Source of the DNA: Ascarosepion bandense
Lineage: Eukaryota; Mollusca; Cephalopoda; Sepiida; Sepiidae
Direction: 5' to 3'
Assembly (NCBI GenBank): GCA_037127315.1
Contig: JBBBDQ010000913.1
Span: forward strand, 3,746,501 to 3,810,500
DNA length: 64,000 nt
Part shown: in pieces, positions 41,755 through 52,344 of the stretch
Layout of the letters: each line of letters opens with the position of its first letter
Numbering within the stretch: the stretch's first letter is position 1
Notes under the pieces: generated by a model
Told to the model about the DNA's origin: nothing
Databases searched by the model: none
Seen by the model: only the letters and a program-made list of their open reading frames with translations
Program-made: the position numbers and the translations under genes

Positions 41755-42385
41755 TTCAATCAGTCAGTGATTCAATTCAGTGCCATACGTGATGACACAC
41801 GCTTGGGTGATCATGTCACGAAAGAGACATGACTGACTGGGCAGAAGATTATCCCGAAGTAGGTTGCCATTACTTTCTGTGGTAGACTGGTTACCAGCCA
41901 AGGCTATAGAACCCAATCTGTCCTGTTATTTGACTTATAGCTAGAGGGAAAAGATATGTATTATATTATTAAGTAGTAATTAGTAGGGGATCAGTTTATT
42001 ACTTCATATCAATAGAAAACCGATCCCCCACTTTATGCCCAGTAGAAGCCTTACTCATGTTTCTATTATATTCAGTCAGTAAAATGTCATACGTGATAAA
42101 CGCTTGGGCGATTATGTCTCGAAAGAGACATGACTGACAGGGCCGAAGATTATCCCGAAGTAGGTTGCCATTACTTTCTATGGTAGACTGGTTACCAGCC
42201 AAGGCTATAGAACCCAATCTGTCCTGTTATTTAACCCATAAATGGCGGGAAGAGACGGATTAATACTTTTCCCAAAGGTATTTTTGTGTAAGTGAATGCA
42301 AGGTTTTCAACTGGAGTTCGAACTCGCTTCCACGATTTCTCGTTCCGATGCGATAACTACTGCATCACAACGCACATCCGTAGCC
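41755..42385 (-). mobile_element. SINE-B with tandem body
   Basis: The minus strand has a tRNA-like head near 42385-42290 (GTGATGCAGTAGTTATCGC as box A, GAGTTCGAACTCC as box B), the conserved block AAAGTATTAATCCGTCTC, and two 300-bp bodies with the GACATG hairpin. Confidence 0.7.
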
Positions 42386-45050
42386 TTCTTTATGGTTTTG
42401 TTTTTCTGCAACAGTTTTTTCTTGAATTCTGTTTTAGTTTTCTACATAATCTACTAAATGAAAATTCATTTTTCATTTACAACCTTCTTTTATGATTGAA
42501 ATATTTTTTTCTTGCTGTTTTCATATTCTTTGACTTATTGTATCGCCCAGTCCTTTGTTGTTTCCATTTATGTTAGAAAGACAATAGCTGTTGTTTTGCA
42601 TGACAATAACTTCTTTACGTGGTATGTATAGACCATCTGCATCAGTCTTTGGATGATGCATGTTATCCTTGGAAGCTTTCTTGTCTTAGAATCCATTTGC
42701 CTGACGTCATTTAGAGTCTAGTCGAAGATGTTAAGACTATATTGAACCACAGTGATGGCAAGGCTGTTAATGACCACAGTTGTGTTCTGAGAATACAGTT
42801 AAGTTCTTAATATGAGTGGCACCATTTTATGGTACTCTTATTGTGGATTCCATCACCCTCATTTGCACTTAAAGGTACTTATAAATTTCTTCTTGTTCTG
42901 AATCTTTGATTGTTAACCCAGTGTCTAAGTCAGGGATCGGCAACTCATTCGATTCCGCGGGCCAGACGAAGGCCATTAATAAAAAATTAAAGAAAAATTC
43001 CATATGCAGACCCCTGTCAACCTAAGTATTTAAATCCATAATGAAAATAAACATTGAGAAATCAGAAAAACAAAAGAAAATCTAAAATTAAAAACACCTA
43101 ACAAAAATTACTTTTCCTCAAGGAACGTCAAAATACTTCAAAGTGAAAAAAATCAACCGAAGTGAAATGGATAAAATTATGACGTGTAGGTTTGAAATTG
43201 ATATTGAAAATTGTACCACAAACAAATCACACACACACACATCAAACAAAAACGAAACACATATGCACATACATACGAGTACAAATAGTTGCAAACATAT
43301 ACACTTACATATGATAAGATAAGAACATGGACCATTGAAAGATACTAGCAACTTACATAGGGTAGGTGGCAGGAGTAAGCGATGGTGGGGTCACTGTTGG
43401 AGGAATGAAATAGAAAGCCTACTGCGATAATATTGTCCCTTTGAAGGTTTCCCCGTCTAATGTCTGTCACCGTTCGGTCGGTCAAATTAGCTCTCAATTT
43501 TTGTTTTATGTTTATTTATTTTATTTTTTTTTACGCAGAAATGGAGGTGATTGGGTTTTGATTGTGTTTTTGAGGTCATAGCATTCAAATTCGGTTGGGT
43601 GGATCAGAGGACGATAGTAGCAGGCCTTTTGTTGAATTCGAAAGCCTCGTCTCTCATGTTAAAAAATAGAGTCATTGGTAATCAGGCTCACAGACTGGTC
43701 AAAATGACTTCGCGGGCCGTAGGTTGCCGACCCTTAGTCTAAGCTAATGGAGGTGTTAAAATAATTGGCTTATTTTCTTCTGCAATATCTTATAGCCATA
43801 TTTCGTTCTGTTAAGCTCTCTGGTCAATGCTATTATGGATATGCAAAATAGTAAGGGAGACAAAGATGCACCTTGAAATGTTCCTTTGTTGATGTTTATT
43901 TCACCGGACTTATAGATTCCATTTTTATGATTGTGATGAAGTTTTTTTTTGTTTTATTTTTATTTTTATGTATTTATTTATCTATTTATTTATTCATTTT
44001 GCATATCGACATACATTGTTTGATGAAATTGATGACGACGAGTGATACCTTGTATATATTTAAAGACTTTAAGATCCAGGAATATGGAAGACTACCAAAT
44101 GCCTTACGGTAATCAAATCAATCAGTACTGGAATTTTACTTTGTATTGAAGTAGTTTTCCAAGATCATCCTATTAATTAGTAATTAGTCTTTACATCCAC
44201 GTTTACACAGTTTTTTTTTTCAAAAGATAGTATGTCATTCTTTTTCTAAGAAGAAATATATCTGTTTGGGTCAAATCAGATGTCAACAGTTTCTAAGTAG
44301 TGGGAAAACATGTAATTGGTCTGTAGTTTTTGTGACATTCGTGTCACCATTCTTGGATAGAAGAAAGGTAATTTCTTTGTTTACACATGCCGAAATTTTA
44401 GTAGGGCCATTGACCATTTCTTGAAGTTCTTTGGTTACTTTTTCTGTGGTGTATTTTCATAAAAGTTAAGAATTTTATCTCTTTCAGGGGATTTTAAATT
44501 GCGTTCTTTCTTCATTAATCATTCAAAATCCTCTGCTGTTATTGGTTCTCATGTTTGTTCTGGTTTATTTTTTACCCGTTATACCACTTGCGTAATCCAC
44601 TTTCTTTCTTTCCTATGTTTTTTAGGGAAATCACATATTTTTTCCAGAACTGTATAACCTCTTCCATTATTGGATGGAGTAGAGGTTGTCACTTCAATTT
44701 TTTTGTTTGCCTATTTATCTATAAAATTTCTTCTCATCGGTTTGAAAGATATTTTTCTATCTGTAGCATCTTGATCTTTTTTTCATAGTGTCTATTCTTT
44801 GAGCCTTCGTTTGTATTGTTTTCTTCATTTTTCTTCATTTGATTGGACTTATTTTGATTTTTAATTTTTCTATTTACTTTTTGATTCTACTGTCTTTTCT
44901 AGTTCTTAAATTTGTTCCCTTTGAAGTTCGTTGTGTATTAACAATTCTCATCTAAATTTTAAAATTTCTTTCACTATTTTTCTTTTCCAAGGTGGATTCT
45001 CACTTTGATGTTTAATATTTTAGTTGCTGCTATAGCTGATTCTTATATTG
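42386..45050 (-). pseudogene. LINE-C reverse transcriptase, decayed and interrupted
   Basis: Minus-strand codons from right to left give ITAEDFE, LLSKNGDTN (in the block before the usual YRPIT motif), INKGTFQGASLSPLLF (RT motif B) and ALTRELNRTKYGYKI. After the interruption come TIKDSEQEEIYKYL and MHHPKTDADGLYIPRKE, a post-RT pattern. The stretch with the catalytic DD box is missing, and stops are frequent. A hAT-like element (42931-43736) splits it. It is a second non-LTR lineage distinct from RTE; I cannot fix its clade. Confidence 0.65.
42923..43744. mobile_element. hAT-like element inside LINE-C
   Basis: The element spans 42931-43736. Its ends are CAGGGATCGGCAAC and the inverse of TAAGGGTCGGCAAC; 8-bp flanks GTCTAAGT and GTCTAAGC differ at one base. 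It carries a subterminal CGCGGGCC on both sides and has no transposase frame. A partial second copy occurs at 47235-47990. Confidence 0.75.
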
Positions 45051-45479
45051 CTTCGTTCAGGCTTATATGTGGGTCTACTTTACCAAGAACTGTATAGCCT
45101 GGCATTTGCTTGTTTGTTTGTTTTTTGTTTTTTTTTTTTGTTTAGTAGTTATGTTGAAATGGTAAGGTCAAGTGCTTATTCAGAAATCTCCAGTATGAGG
45201 TTGCCGTGACGCCTAAGTTAAAAAAAAAAACAAAGTAAGTATTGGTTTTTGTTGTATTTGTAAAATGGAATTCATGCTTGGTCTATTTTGCCAATAAACG
45301 AGAAAGATGTATGTAAAATTGGAAGAACGAGAGCAGACGTTACGGAAGCAGAAGTGGATGCATTGTTCCTGCGACGTCGGAGGGGCTGAAACCTTGTCGA
45401 AAACGTGAAATTCTTGTAAGGTAGAAGTTTAAAAAAAACATCCGATTTTTGTTGAAATAAAACTAAGCGTTTTGGAGAA
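45051..45479. other. No recognisable feature
   Basis: Contains T and A runs. The minus-strand frame at 45272-45646 reads through repeat R and has no known domain. Confidence 0.4.
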
Positions 45480-46330
45480 ATAAACGATCCCAAAAAGCAA
45501 AATTTCCCATTAATTAATGTCGCACCCTGTTTGTCAATTAAACTTTTTGTTTGCATATCAAGGCACCAGATCTGCCAGTGACTCGATTTTGGTTGAGTTT
45601 GACTGAAGTGTCTTGGAGAAATGCATAAAAGTGCGCAAAAGACCACCCGAAATTATGTTTGTCGTTGATTTTTTACTAACCCTGTACATTGATTCGAAAG
45701 ATTTTTATGTACATCAAAGGTTCGGATCCCGATCTAAAAGTTACCCAATTTTGGTTGAATTTCCATGAGTGTAATGGTGACACACACCTATTCCTCAGAT
45801 AATGGACTCTTCCTCCCATAAGAGTTAACGGGAAGTTAACTCGAGAAGTTCTTGAGAAGTTCTTGGGAAGTTCTTAGGAGTTCTAGAGAGTTCTTTAGAG
45901 TTCTATTGGAGTTCAGTAGAACTATTAGTTAGTTCCAGTTTTGGACATAGTTGGACTAAGGCAGTTGATATTAGTTGACAGTTAACCGAATACTAACGAG
46001 TCAGCTTACAGTGGAAGATTACCAAGTTCCTAACATTTTGGATGCGTTAAGTCGATTAGCAACCGACATAGCACGATTATAATCTTCAGTGCAAAAACTA
46101 CTCCCCAACAACAATAAGGCGTCTCGGAAAAGAAGAGTTCGTAAATTCTAAGCGTTTTTTTTTTTTTGTTTTTGCTGTACCCTGCAAATCGTTTCAAAAA
46201 TGGTGTGCATATCAAAGTTTCATTTCATGATGGACAAGTCACCTAACTCTGGCTGAAGTTGCACCAGGGTTTCGGGGGAGTAGGGTTCGTTAGAAACACA
46301 CAAACACATACAGAGACAGACATATCCATT

Positions 46331-46345
<15 letters not shown>
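45480..46345 (-). repeat. Repeat R, copy with an empty RTE site
   Basis: On the minus strand it starts at the TA run (46331-46353) with ATGGATATGTCTGTCTCTGT and runs through TTTCTAACGAACCCTACTCC (the RTE target, uninterrupted here). Units with CCAATTTTGGTTGAATTTCC and its variants follow. An unrelated stretch at 45780-46120 (repeated AGTTCTTGGGAAGTTCT-type motif) interrupts it. The class of element is unknown. Confidence 0.55.
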
Positions 46346-46378
<33 letters not shown>

Positions 46379-46498
46379 TTTATTTTTTGAGTGGTGCATT
46401 GTAGATTATGATTTATTGGTTGTAATTTGGGGAAATGTTCTCGTTCCTCTACTTCAATATTTTGTGTCTGACTTATAAACCTCATGATTTTTTCCGTG

Positions 46499-46506
<8 letters not shown>

Positions 46507-46552
<46 letters not shown>
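46507..46552. repeat. (TA)n at a Tm-retroposon 3' end
   Basis: About 23 TA units directly abut AATCATATCACCCC, where other copies have poly(A). Confidence 0.9.
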
Positions 46553-46555
<3 letters not shown>

Positions 46556-46750
46556 CATATCACCCCAAGCAAGTCGGTAACGCCACTGATACGCAGGGGG
46601 CTACATAAGAGTTAAAAGATTGAAAAGGAGAAAGCCGGAAACCACATCCTAAACAGGAAACAAGGGATGAGCCTCTTCACTTGTTCAATAGACATGGGTG
46701 GAGTGTGAACCGGACGATACTTTAGTCTATCTACTCCAATTGAAAAAAAA
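46553..46750 (-). mobile_element. Tm-retroposon, single module
   Basis: Tail plus one module. It ends with the CTACTCCAATTG landmark and an A run. Confidence 0.8.
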
Positions 46751-47234
46751 AACAAAAAAAAATGTTGGCGACTTGCTCTAGTTTTAACTTAAAGTCTAGT
46801 ATTCTTGTAAAATAATTCGGTTCAATGTGTCTGGGACTTGTTTTATTGCAGGTTTGTGAGCGACTAAATTCACGCCATTGTAACTCTTCTAAACTTTCAG
46901 CGTTATCTTCACAGTGATTGGTGTCTATCTTGGATTCTTCATTATGATCTTTGGTTTGTGTTATGTTAGTACTTTTTATGTCCATTTCTCTTTCATGGTC
47001 TGTCGATTCATTTATTCCGGTTGCAGTTCATTTTATTTCTTTAATTTCGGCCTCTGCCAATCGGTTATTTCTTATGAAGTCTTACATTGGCTAGTTTATT
47101 TTCGTCAATGTAATTTCCAATTGCTTGCCCAGCATTTTGTAGCCAAATGTCATGTTTGGCAAGTGATGTTATCTCTGAGATTTGTGTAACGCTTCATAGA
47201 ATGCAGTCATAACGAGTTTGTACTCCACAAGAGA
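46751..47234. other. Unassigned; possible old coding remnant
   Basis: The minus-strand frame 46731-46985 includes KSTNITQTKDHNEESKIDTN, and a second stretch reads NNRLAEAEIKEIK. The charged, helix-like composition could be a decayed retrotransposon N-terminal region, but I recognise no family. Confidence 0.3.
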
Positions 47235-47990
47235 CAACATTGTCCCTTTGAAGGTGTCCCCGCCTAATGTCTGTCACCGGTCGGTCAGTCAAATCGGCTC
47301 TCAATTTTTGTTTTATGTTTATTTTTTTTATTTTTTATGCAGAAACGGAGGTGATTTTTTTATCATATCACCAAGAGCAAGGCGGTAACGCCACTGATGT
47401 GCAGGGGGCTACGTAAGAGTGATAAGATTGGAAAATAGAAAGCCGAAAACCACATCCTAAACAGATGACAAGGGATGAGCCTCTTTACCTGTTCAATAGA
47501 CGTGGGTGGGGTGTGAGCCGGGCGATAGTTTAGTCTATCTACTCCAATTGAAAAAATAAAAAAGAAAAGAGTGAAAAGATTGGAAAAGAGAAAGCCGGAA
47601 ACCACATCCTAAACAGATAACAAGGGATGAGCCTCTTCACCTGTTCAATAGACGTTGGTGGAATGTGAGCTGGGCGATAGTTTAGTCTACCTACTCCAAA
47701 TGAAAAAAGAAAAAGAAAACAGTGAAAAGATTGGAAAAGAGAAAGCCGGAAACCACATCCTAAACAGACAACAAGGGATGAGCCTCTTCACCTGTTCAAT
47801 AGACGTGGTGGGGTGTGAGCTGGGCGATAGCTTAGTCTATCTACTCCAATTGAAAAAAATTAAACAAAAAAAAAGAAAAGAGTGAAAAGATTGGGAAAGA
47901 GAAAGCCGGATTGGATTTTGATCGTGTTTTGCGGTCATATTATTCAAATTCGGTTGGGTGGATCAGAGGAAGATAACAGCATGCTGTGGA
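47235..47990. mobile_element. Partial hAT-like copy split by a Tm-retroposon
   Basis: The left part 47235-47356 and right part 47913-47990 align with 43428-43552 and 43553-43625 of the hAT-like element (TAATGTCTGTCACCG, CAAATTCGGTTGGGTGGATC). The break falls after GGAGGTGATT. Confidence 0.75.
47357..47912 (-). mobile_element. Tm-retroposon, three modules plus a partial one
   Basis: The minus strand has the tail with GTGATATGAT and a short A run at 47357-47365, then modules bounded by GTCTA(T/C)CTACTCCAA at about 47540, 47690 and 47850 and a partial fourth. GATT at both junctions with the hAT-like sequence is a candidate short target duplication. Confidence 0.8.
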
Positions 47991-48888
47991 TATAGGGGGA
48001 GCATTCACAGAGCCATCATTGGGATTACCGCGATTGTGAGGATTTGAAGATATATTATTTGTGTAGGAAGTCCTATGGCAGATTTTTCGACCTCAGGTAG
48101 GTTCACATCGGAAAAATTGGTTCGTGTTTATTTACTAGAAGAGCCACACTGGACTTTTGGGTTAAACTTTTAGTTCTCATATTGTCCGAAAGTCCACACA
48201 AATTTGCTCGACACATTGGCTAAGGTATTTCACAGACAGGGCTCCAAAGCCTGTAAGGGATCGTTCGCAACTTCATAACGCAGCAACCATTCACTCCTCG
48301 GCACAATTAACTCATTGAGATACGAATTGTTTTTCGGAGTTTTCCTCCTCCTTAATGGTTTGCAAAAGAAAAAGAGACGCGATTAGAATTCAAAAAGGAA
48401 GCAGTTGAAAAAAGATACTGGGGAAAAAAAAGCTATTCAACTAAACAAAACATTATTATACTAGAGTATTGTGTGTCCCTGTCGTAAAAATGGCGGCAAA
48501 ATATTTGAGAGTATTATTAGCTGTTTCCTTACGGATTATACACACCCAGTTCTGGGTTAACGTTTAAACTAACCTGGAGGATTTATGCATAATTTCAGCC
48601 AAGTATTTCTAAGATTATTTTGATTATAAATTCAGTTTTGACTGAAATGACAAAAATTATGTTTTAAAATTAATGGGAAATTTCAAAGATAAAATTCAGC
48701 TGATATAAAAAAAAGTAAACATTAATATTTATTCATTCAATATTGTGAAAGAACTAAACTAAATGTATTAACTGTGCATTGATTTAAAAACTATGACGAC
48801 AGAATATTTGGTACGGTTATTAGCTGTGTTCTCACAGGTTATCCTCCCCACGAGTGTGACAGGAGATATATATAATATATATATTGTC
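47991..48888. other. No recognisable gene
   Basis: Mixed sequence. A motif AATATTTG...GTTATTAGCTGT occurs twice (near 48500 and 48805), and a short TA run lies at 48868-48884. No coding signal. Confidence 0.4.
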
Positions 48889-48952
48889 ATCCGCAGACAA
48901 ATCTGTTTCGCTGTATCACAGCTCATCAGTACGGTTAGACTCCGATTGCTAC

Positions 48953-48955
<3 letters not shown>
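48889..48955 (-). ncRNA. Hammerhead of a truncated HH-SINE
   Basis: The hammerhead occupies 48889-48936: stem I ACCGUA/UGCGGAU, core CUGAUGA, stem II GCUGU-GAU-ACAGC, GAA, stem III ACA/UGU with loop GAUU, GUC triplet. Only about 20 bp of SINE body remain beyond it before a TA run. The minus-strand 3' flank is also TA-rich. Confidence 0.8.
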
Positions 48956-49002
<47 letters not shown>

Positions 49003-49181
49003 TATTGTTGGGATAACATTCCTTGTCCAAAGAAACATTATTTTTTAAAAAGTGCTCAATACAAAGTAGAGCTAATAATATTTATTCAGAAATTATAACA
49101 TGGATATGTTATGATATCACTACAAAAGTAGCTATTTTGTTTCAACACTTTTGTGTCTTATCACTTGATGATTTATGAATA

Positions 49182-49234
<53 letters not shown>
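48956..49234. repeat. Two (TA)n microsatellites with spacer
   Basis: TA runs at about 48956-49000 and 49188-49234 flank 190 bp of unassigned AT-rich sequence. Confidence 0.9.
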
Positions 49235-49235
<1 letters not shown>

Positions 49236-49631
49236 TACCGGTCATAATTATTAGGACACCCAAATGTCTTAAAAAATATTATATATTACATACTATTTGT
49301 TAGTATTTATTGCCAAGTGAATAATTGTAAATTAAAATAGAATGCTTTTGTTAATACTGCACAGTAACATGTGCATCAAATGAATTTATAAATATTTAAT
49401 AATTAGCTATATTGTAGTTTCATCAATGAACAAATGAAGAAAATTTAGGGTGAGTTGGACGAGTTCGTCTTTGCTTCTTTACCTTGTAAAATTTTGCAAA
49501 GTAATAATAACAAAAGAACCATTCTATTTTCATTTAGAATTATCCACTTGGCAATAAATACTAAAAAATAGTAGGAAAAACATGATTTCTTTCAAAATAA
49601 TGGGTTGGTCTAATAATTATGGCCAGTAGTA
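49233..49631. mobile_element. Tc1/mariner-like MITE
   Basis: The ends are CTACCGGTCATAATTATTAG (from 49235) and the inverse of CTACTGGCCATAATTATTAG (to 49629), with TA on both sides. An internal subterminal inverted repeat (TTGCCAAGTGAATAATT and AATTATCCACTTGGCAA) joins TAGTATTTAT and its inverse. No transposase frame. Confidence 0.8.
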
Positions 49632-49679
49632 TATATATATATTTATAGAGCAAATCTACAGGGTGCGATGAGTAAATTG

Positions 49680-49841
49680 TCGTTATTTGCCTTGTAAAAT
49701 TTTGCAAAGTAATAATAACAAAATAACCATTCTATTTTCATTTAGAATTATCCATTTGGCAATAAATACTAAAAATACTATAAAAAAAACACACTTTCTT
49801 AAAAAAAAAAAAAACTGGGGATGCCTAATAATTATGGCGGG

Positions 49842-49845
<4 letters not shown>
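49680..49845. mobile_element. Right half of a second mariner-like MITE
   Basis: TTGCCTTGTAAAATTTTGCA through AATTATGGCGGGTAAT repeats 49480-49629 with small changes and a longer A run. The left half is missing and a TA run follows. Confidence 0.75.
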
Positions 49846-49877
<32 letters not shown>

Positions 49878-50110
49878 TATGCCTTGTTGCATTTCTCACA
49901 AGATGTTTTTTTACTTATTCTCAATTAAAAATTGAATGGAAGAATTTTCTGCACTAACTTCATACACATTTCAGGAGATATTACAAAAAGCCAAAATAAA
50001 TAAATAAATAAAAACTTAGCCACAATGATTTTTCTCCACCCCCAGCCCCGCTGTTAGTGTAGAGAATATTGAAAAAATCCATTCTGTGGAAAATGCAATA
50101 ATAATATATA
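49846..50110. other. (TA)n and unassigned sequence
   Basis: A TA run at 49846-49875, then mixed sequence up to the Helitron-like end. Nothing recognised. Confidence 0.5.
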
Positions 50111-50968
50111 CTAGCAGTATAGCCCGGCGTTGCTCGGGTTTAATGAAAGTTTTAAAACTAATCCATGATCCTGTAGCTCAGACTCAGTTTAAAGAATATT
50201 TGAAATAATAAAATAATTGCGACAATTTACCAATCGCACCTAATATATATATACTAGCAGTATAGCCCGGCGTTGCTCGGGTGTAATGAATGCTTTAAAA
50301 CTAATCCATGGTCCTGGAGCTCAGACACTTTGGACGTTGGCATAAAAGACTAAAAAGCAATAGTTGTTTCCAGTTAAAGCGAAACCGTAGACTGAGAGAA
50401 AAATGAATGGATGTAAGTCAAATTTTGAATTCCTGCTATCAATATCAAATAAGTTTTTTCGTCGTAAACAGAATGTTGAAGGCTAAATAAGTCATCTGAG
50501 TAGATGGTATCATGGCCTACTATTATACCTACTTAGAGCCAAAGCCGAAGCAAAAACTAAAATAAAAGGGCTGAAAAAAATACAGACATACAGGCAGATA
50601 AACAGACACACACACAAACATCTTGCATTTTATATATATATATATATTGTCGATTTTCTGCACTATTGTAAGAACTGCAACTTTGAAATTTCTGAATATC
50701 GTTTCTTATGTCTTTGTCTATGAGTGTATCAAATTTGATTAAAATCGGATCACTCCTTCTATAACCCGATTTTTTCGTTTATCGATTTTCGATATTTATC
50801 GGGGGTACATCGACACAAAACCTAGCTAAGAACACTCGCAGACGCTTATAGTACAATTGTGTAAATTTCCAAGAAAATCGGTTCAGCCGTTTTGAAGTCT
50901 ATAGGTAACGGACGCGCGCACACACAGACACACACACAGACGAAGTTCCATTTATAAATAAGTTTAGA
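50111..50968 (-). mobile_element. Helitron-like element, complete ends
   Basis: The minus strand starts TCTAAACTTATTTATAAATG after an A (50968) and ends CTGCTAG before a T (50111), with hairpin CCCGAGCAACGCCGGG just inside. These match Helitron 5' TC, 3' CTRR and A|T insertion. A second CTGCTAG with the same hairpin lies 143 bp inside (50254), as in the 9.2-10.0 kb copy. At 858 bp without Rep/helicase coding, it is non-autonomous. Confidence 0.65.
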
Positions 50969-51099
50969 TAAAGAAGAAGACTAATTTCATATTTAAAAGG
51001 AAACGCGTCATTTTCGTTGAAACTCCACGTAATTATATCTTGAGTCTCTCTTCTTTTCTCTCTTATATTTGTGCTTACTTAATTTTTCCCAACTACTAC

Positions 51100-51243
51100 T
51101 ACAGGTGAAGAGGCTCATCCCTTGTTTCCTGTTTAGGATGTGGTTCCCGGCTTTCTCTTTTCCAATCATTTTACTCTTAAGTAGCCCCCTGCGCATCAGT
51201 GGCGTTACCGCCTTGCTTGGGGTGATATGATTAAAAAAAAAAA
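51100..51243 (+). mobile_element. Tm-retroposon, truncated single module
   Basis: It starts within a module (AGGTGAAGAGGCTCATCCCT) and ends with the tail and a poly(A) run with one C. Confidence 0.75.
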
Positions 51244-51465
51244 CAAAAAAAAACTACTTCTTATTATTACTACTTCTTCTTTTCTTCTTCTTCTTTTTCT
51301 TCATCATCATCTTCTTCTTCTTCATCATCATCATCTTCTTCTTCTTCTTCTTCTTCTGTTATTCTTACTATTATTCCTCACTGTCTCTCTACTACTTTTT
51401 TCTCTTTTTTGTGTCTACTTAATTTCATCTACTGATCCTACTTTTTCTTTTTCGTCCTAACTTAC

Positions 51466-51505
<40 letters not shown>

Positions 51506-51616
51506 GATACATCCGGCTTTGTTTCTCCTTTTCCACTTCTGTTTCCACTGCCTTTATTCAATTTCATCCAATCCTTCTTCTTCCTCATCTTCTTTTCTCT
51601 ATTTTTTTTTTTTGTT
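51244..51616. repeat. (CTT)n and (ATT)n triplet repeats
   Basis: CTT/CAT triplets at about 51255-51360 and ATT triplets at 51468-51505, with T-rich spacers. Confidence 0.85.
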
Positions 51617-51822
51617 CTCAATTGGAGTAGATAGACTTAACTATCGCCCGGTTCACACTCCACCCACGTCTTTTGAACAGGTGAAGAGGCTCATCCCTTG
51701 TTTCCTGTTTAGGATGTGGTTCCCGGCTTTCTCTTTTCCAATCATTTTACTCTAAAGTAGCCCCATGCGCATCAGTGGCGTCACCGCCTTGCTTGGGGTG
51801 ATATGATTAAAAAAAAAAAAAT
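51617..51822 (+). mobile_element. Tm-retroposon, one module
   Basis: It begins CAATTGGAGTAGATAGAC, has one full module and the tail (CATCAGTGGCGTCACCGCCT, GTGATATGATT), and ends in poly(A). The module is nearly identical to 51100-51180, 500 bp upstream. Confidence 0.8.
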
Positions 51823-52344
51823 TCGAAAAAAAATTCATTTGCCAACATGAAAAAGAATTATTCATTCAATCCGATATTTGTTTCAGCTTTGAATAACTCA
51901 CAAGGGGTTGATAAGTCGTAAAAAAAAAAAGAAACAAATCAATCAATTTCCTTATTTATAAATGAAAAGAGTCTTGTCTTCTTGCTTGAATGGTATGATC
52001 AGTCTCTGTTTGAATGTCTTGGATTTTTTTTTTAACGCTTGAACAGTTTATTTCTTATACTGGCCATTTTTTTCTCGTTTTTCTATTAACGGTCTAAATG
52101 TATATTTTCTTAGATTCGAAGGATTGGTAGGCCTTTCTTGTCTGTCTAACTTTACAAAATTTGACCAAATCGACAAACAGAAGAATCTATTTTGATATAG
52201 TCTGGTCAGGACGAGAACTTTTCAGCCCACCTAAAAAAATGTTAAAAAAAGGTATCTCAAGAGTTTAGCCTTTTACCGCCAAGACAAATCTTGCTTGTTT
52301 TTTTTGACACCATTTCTTTATATAACACAATGTTGCTGCCTATG
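51823..52344. other. No recognisable feature
   Basis: AT-rich sequence with A and T runs. No repeat or gene recognised. Confidence 0.4.
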
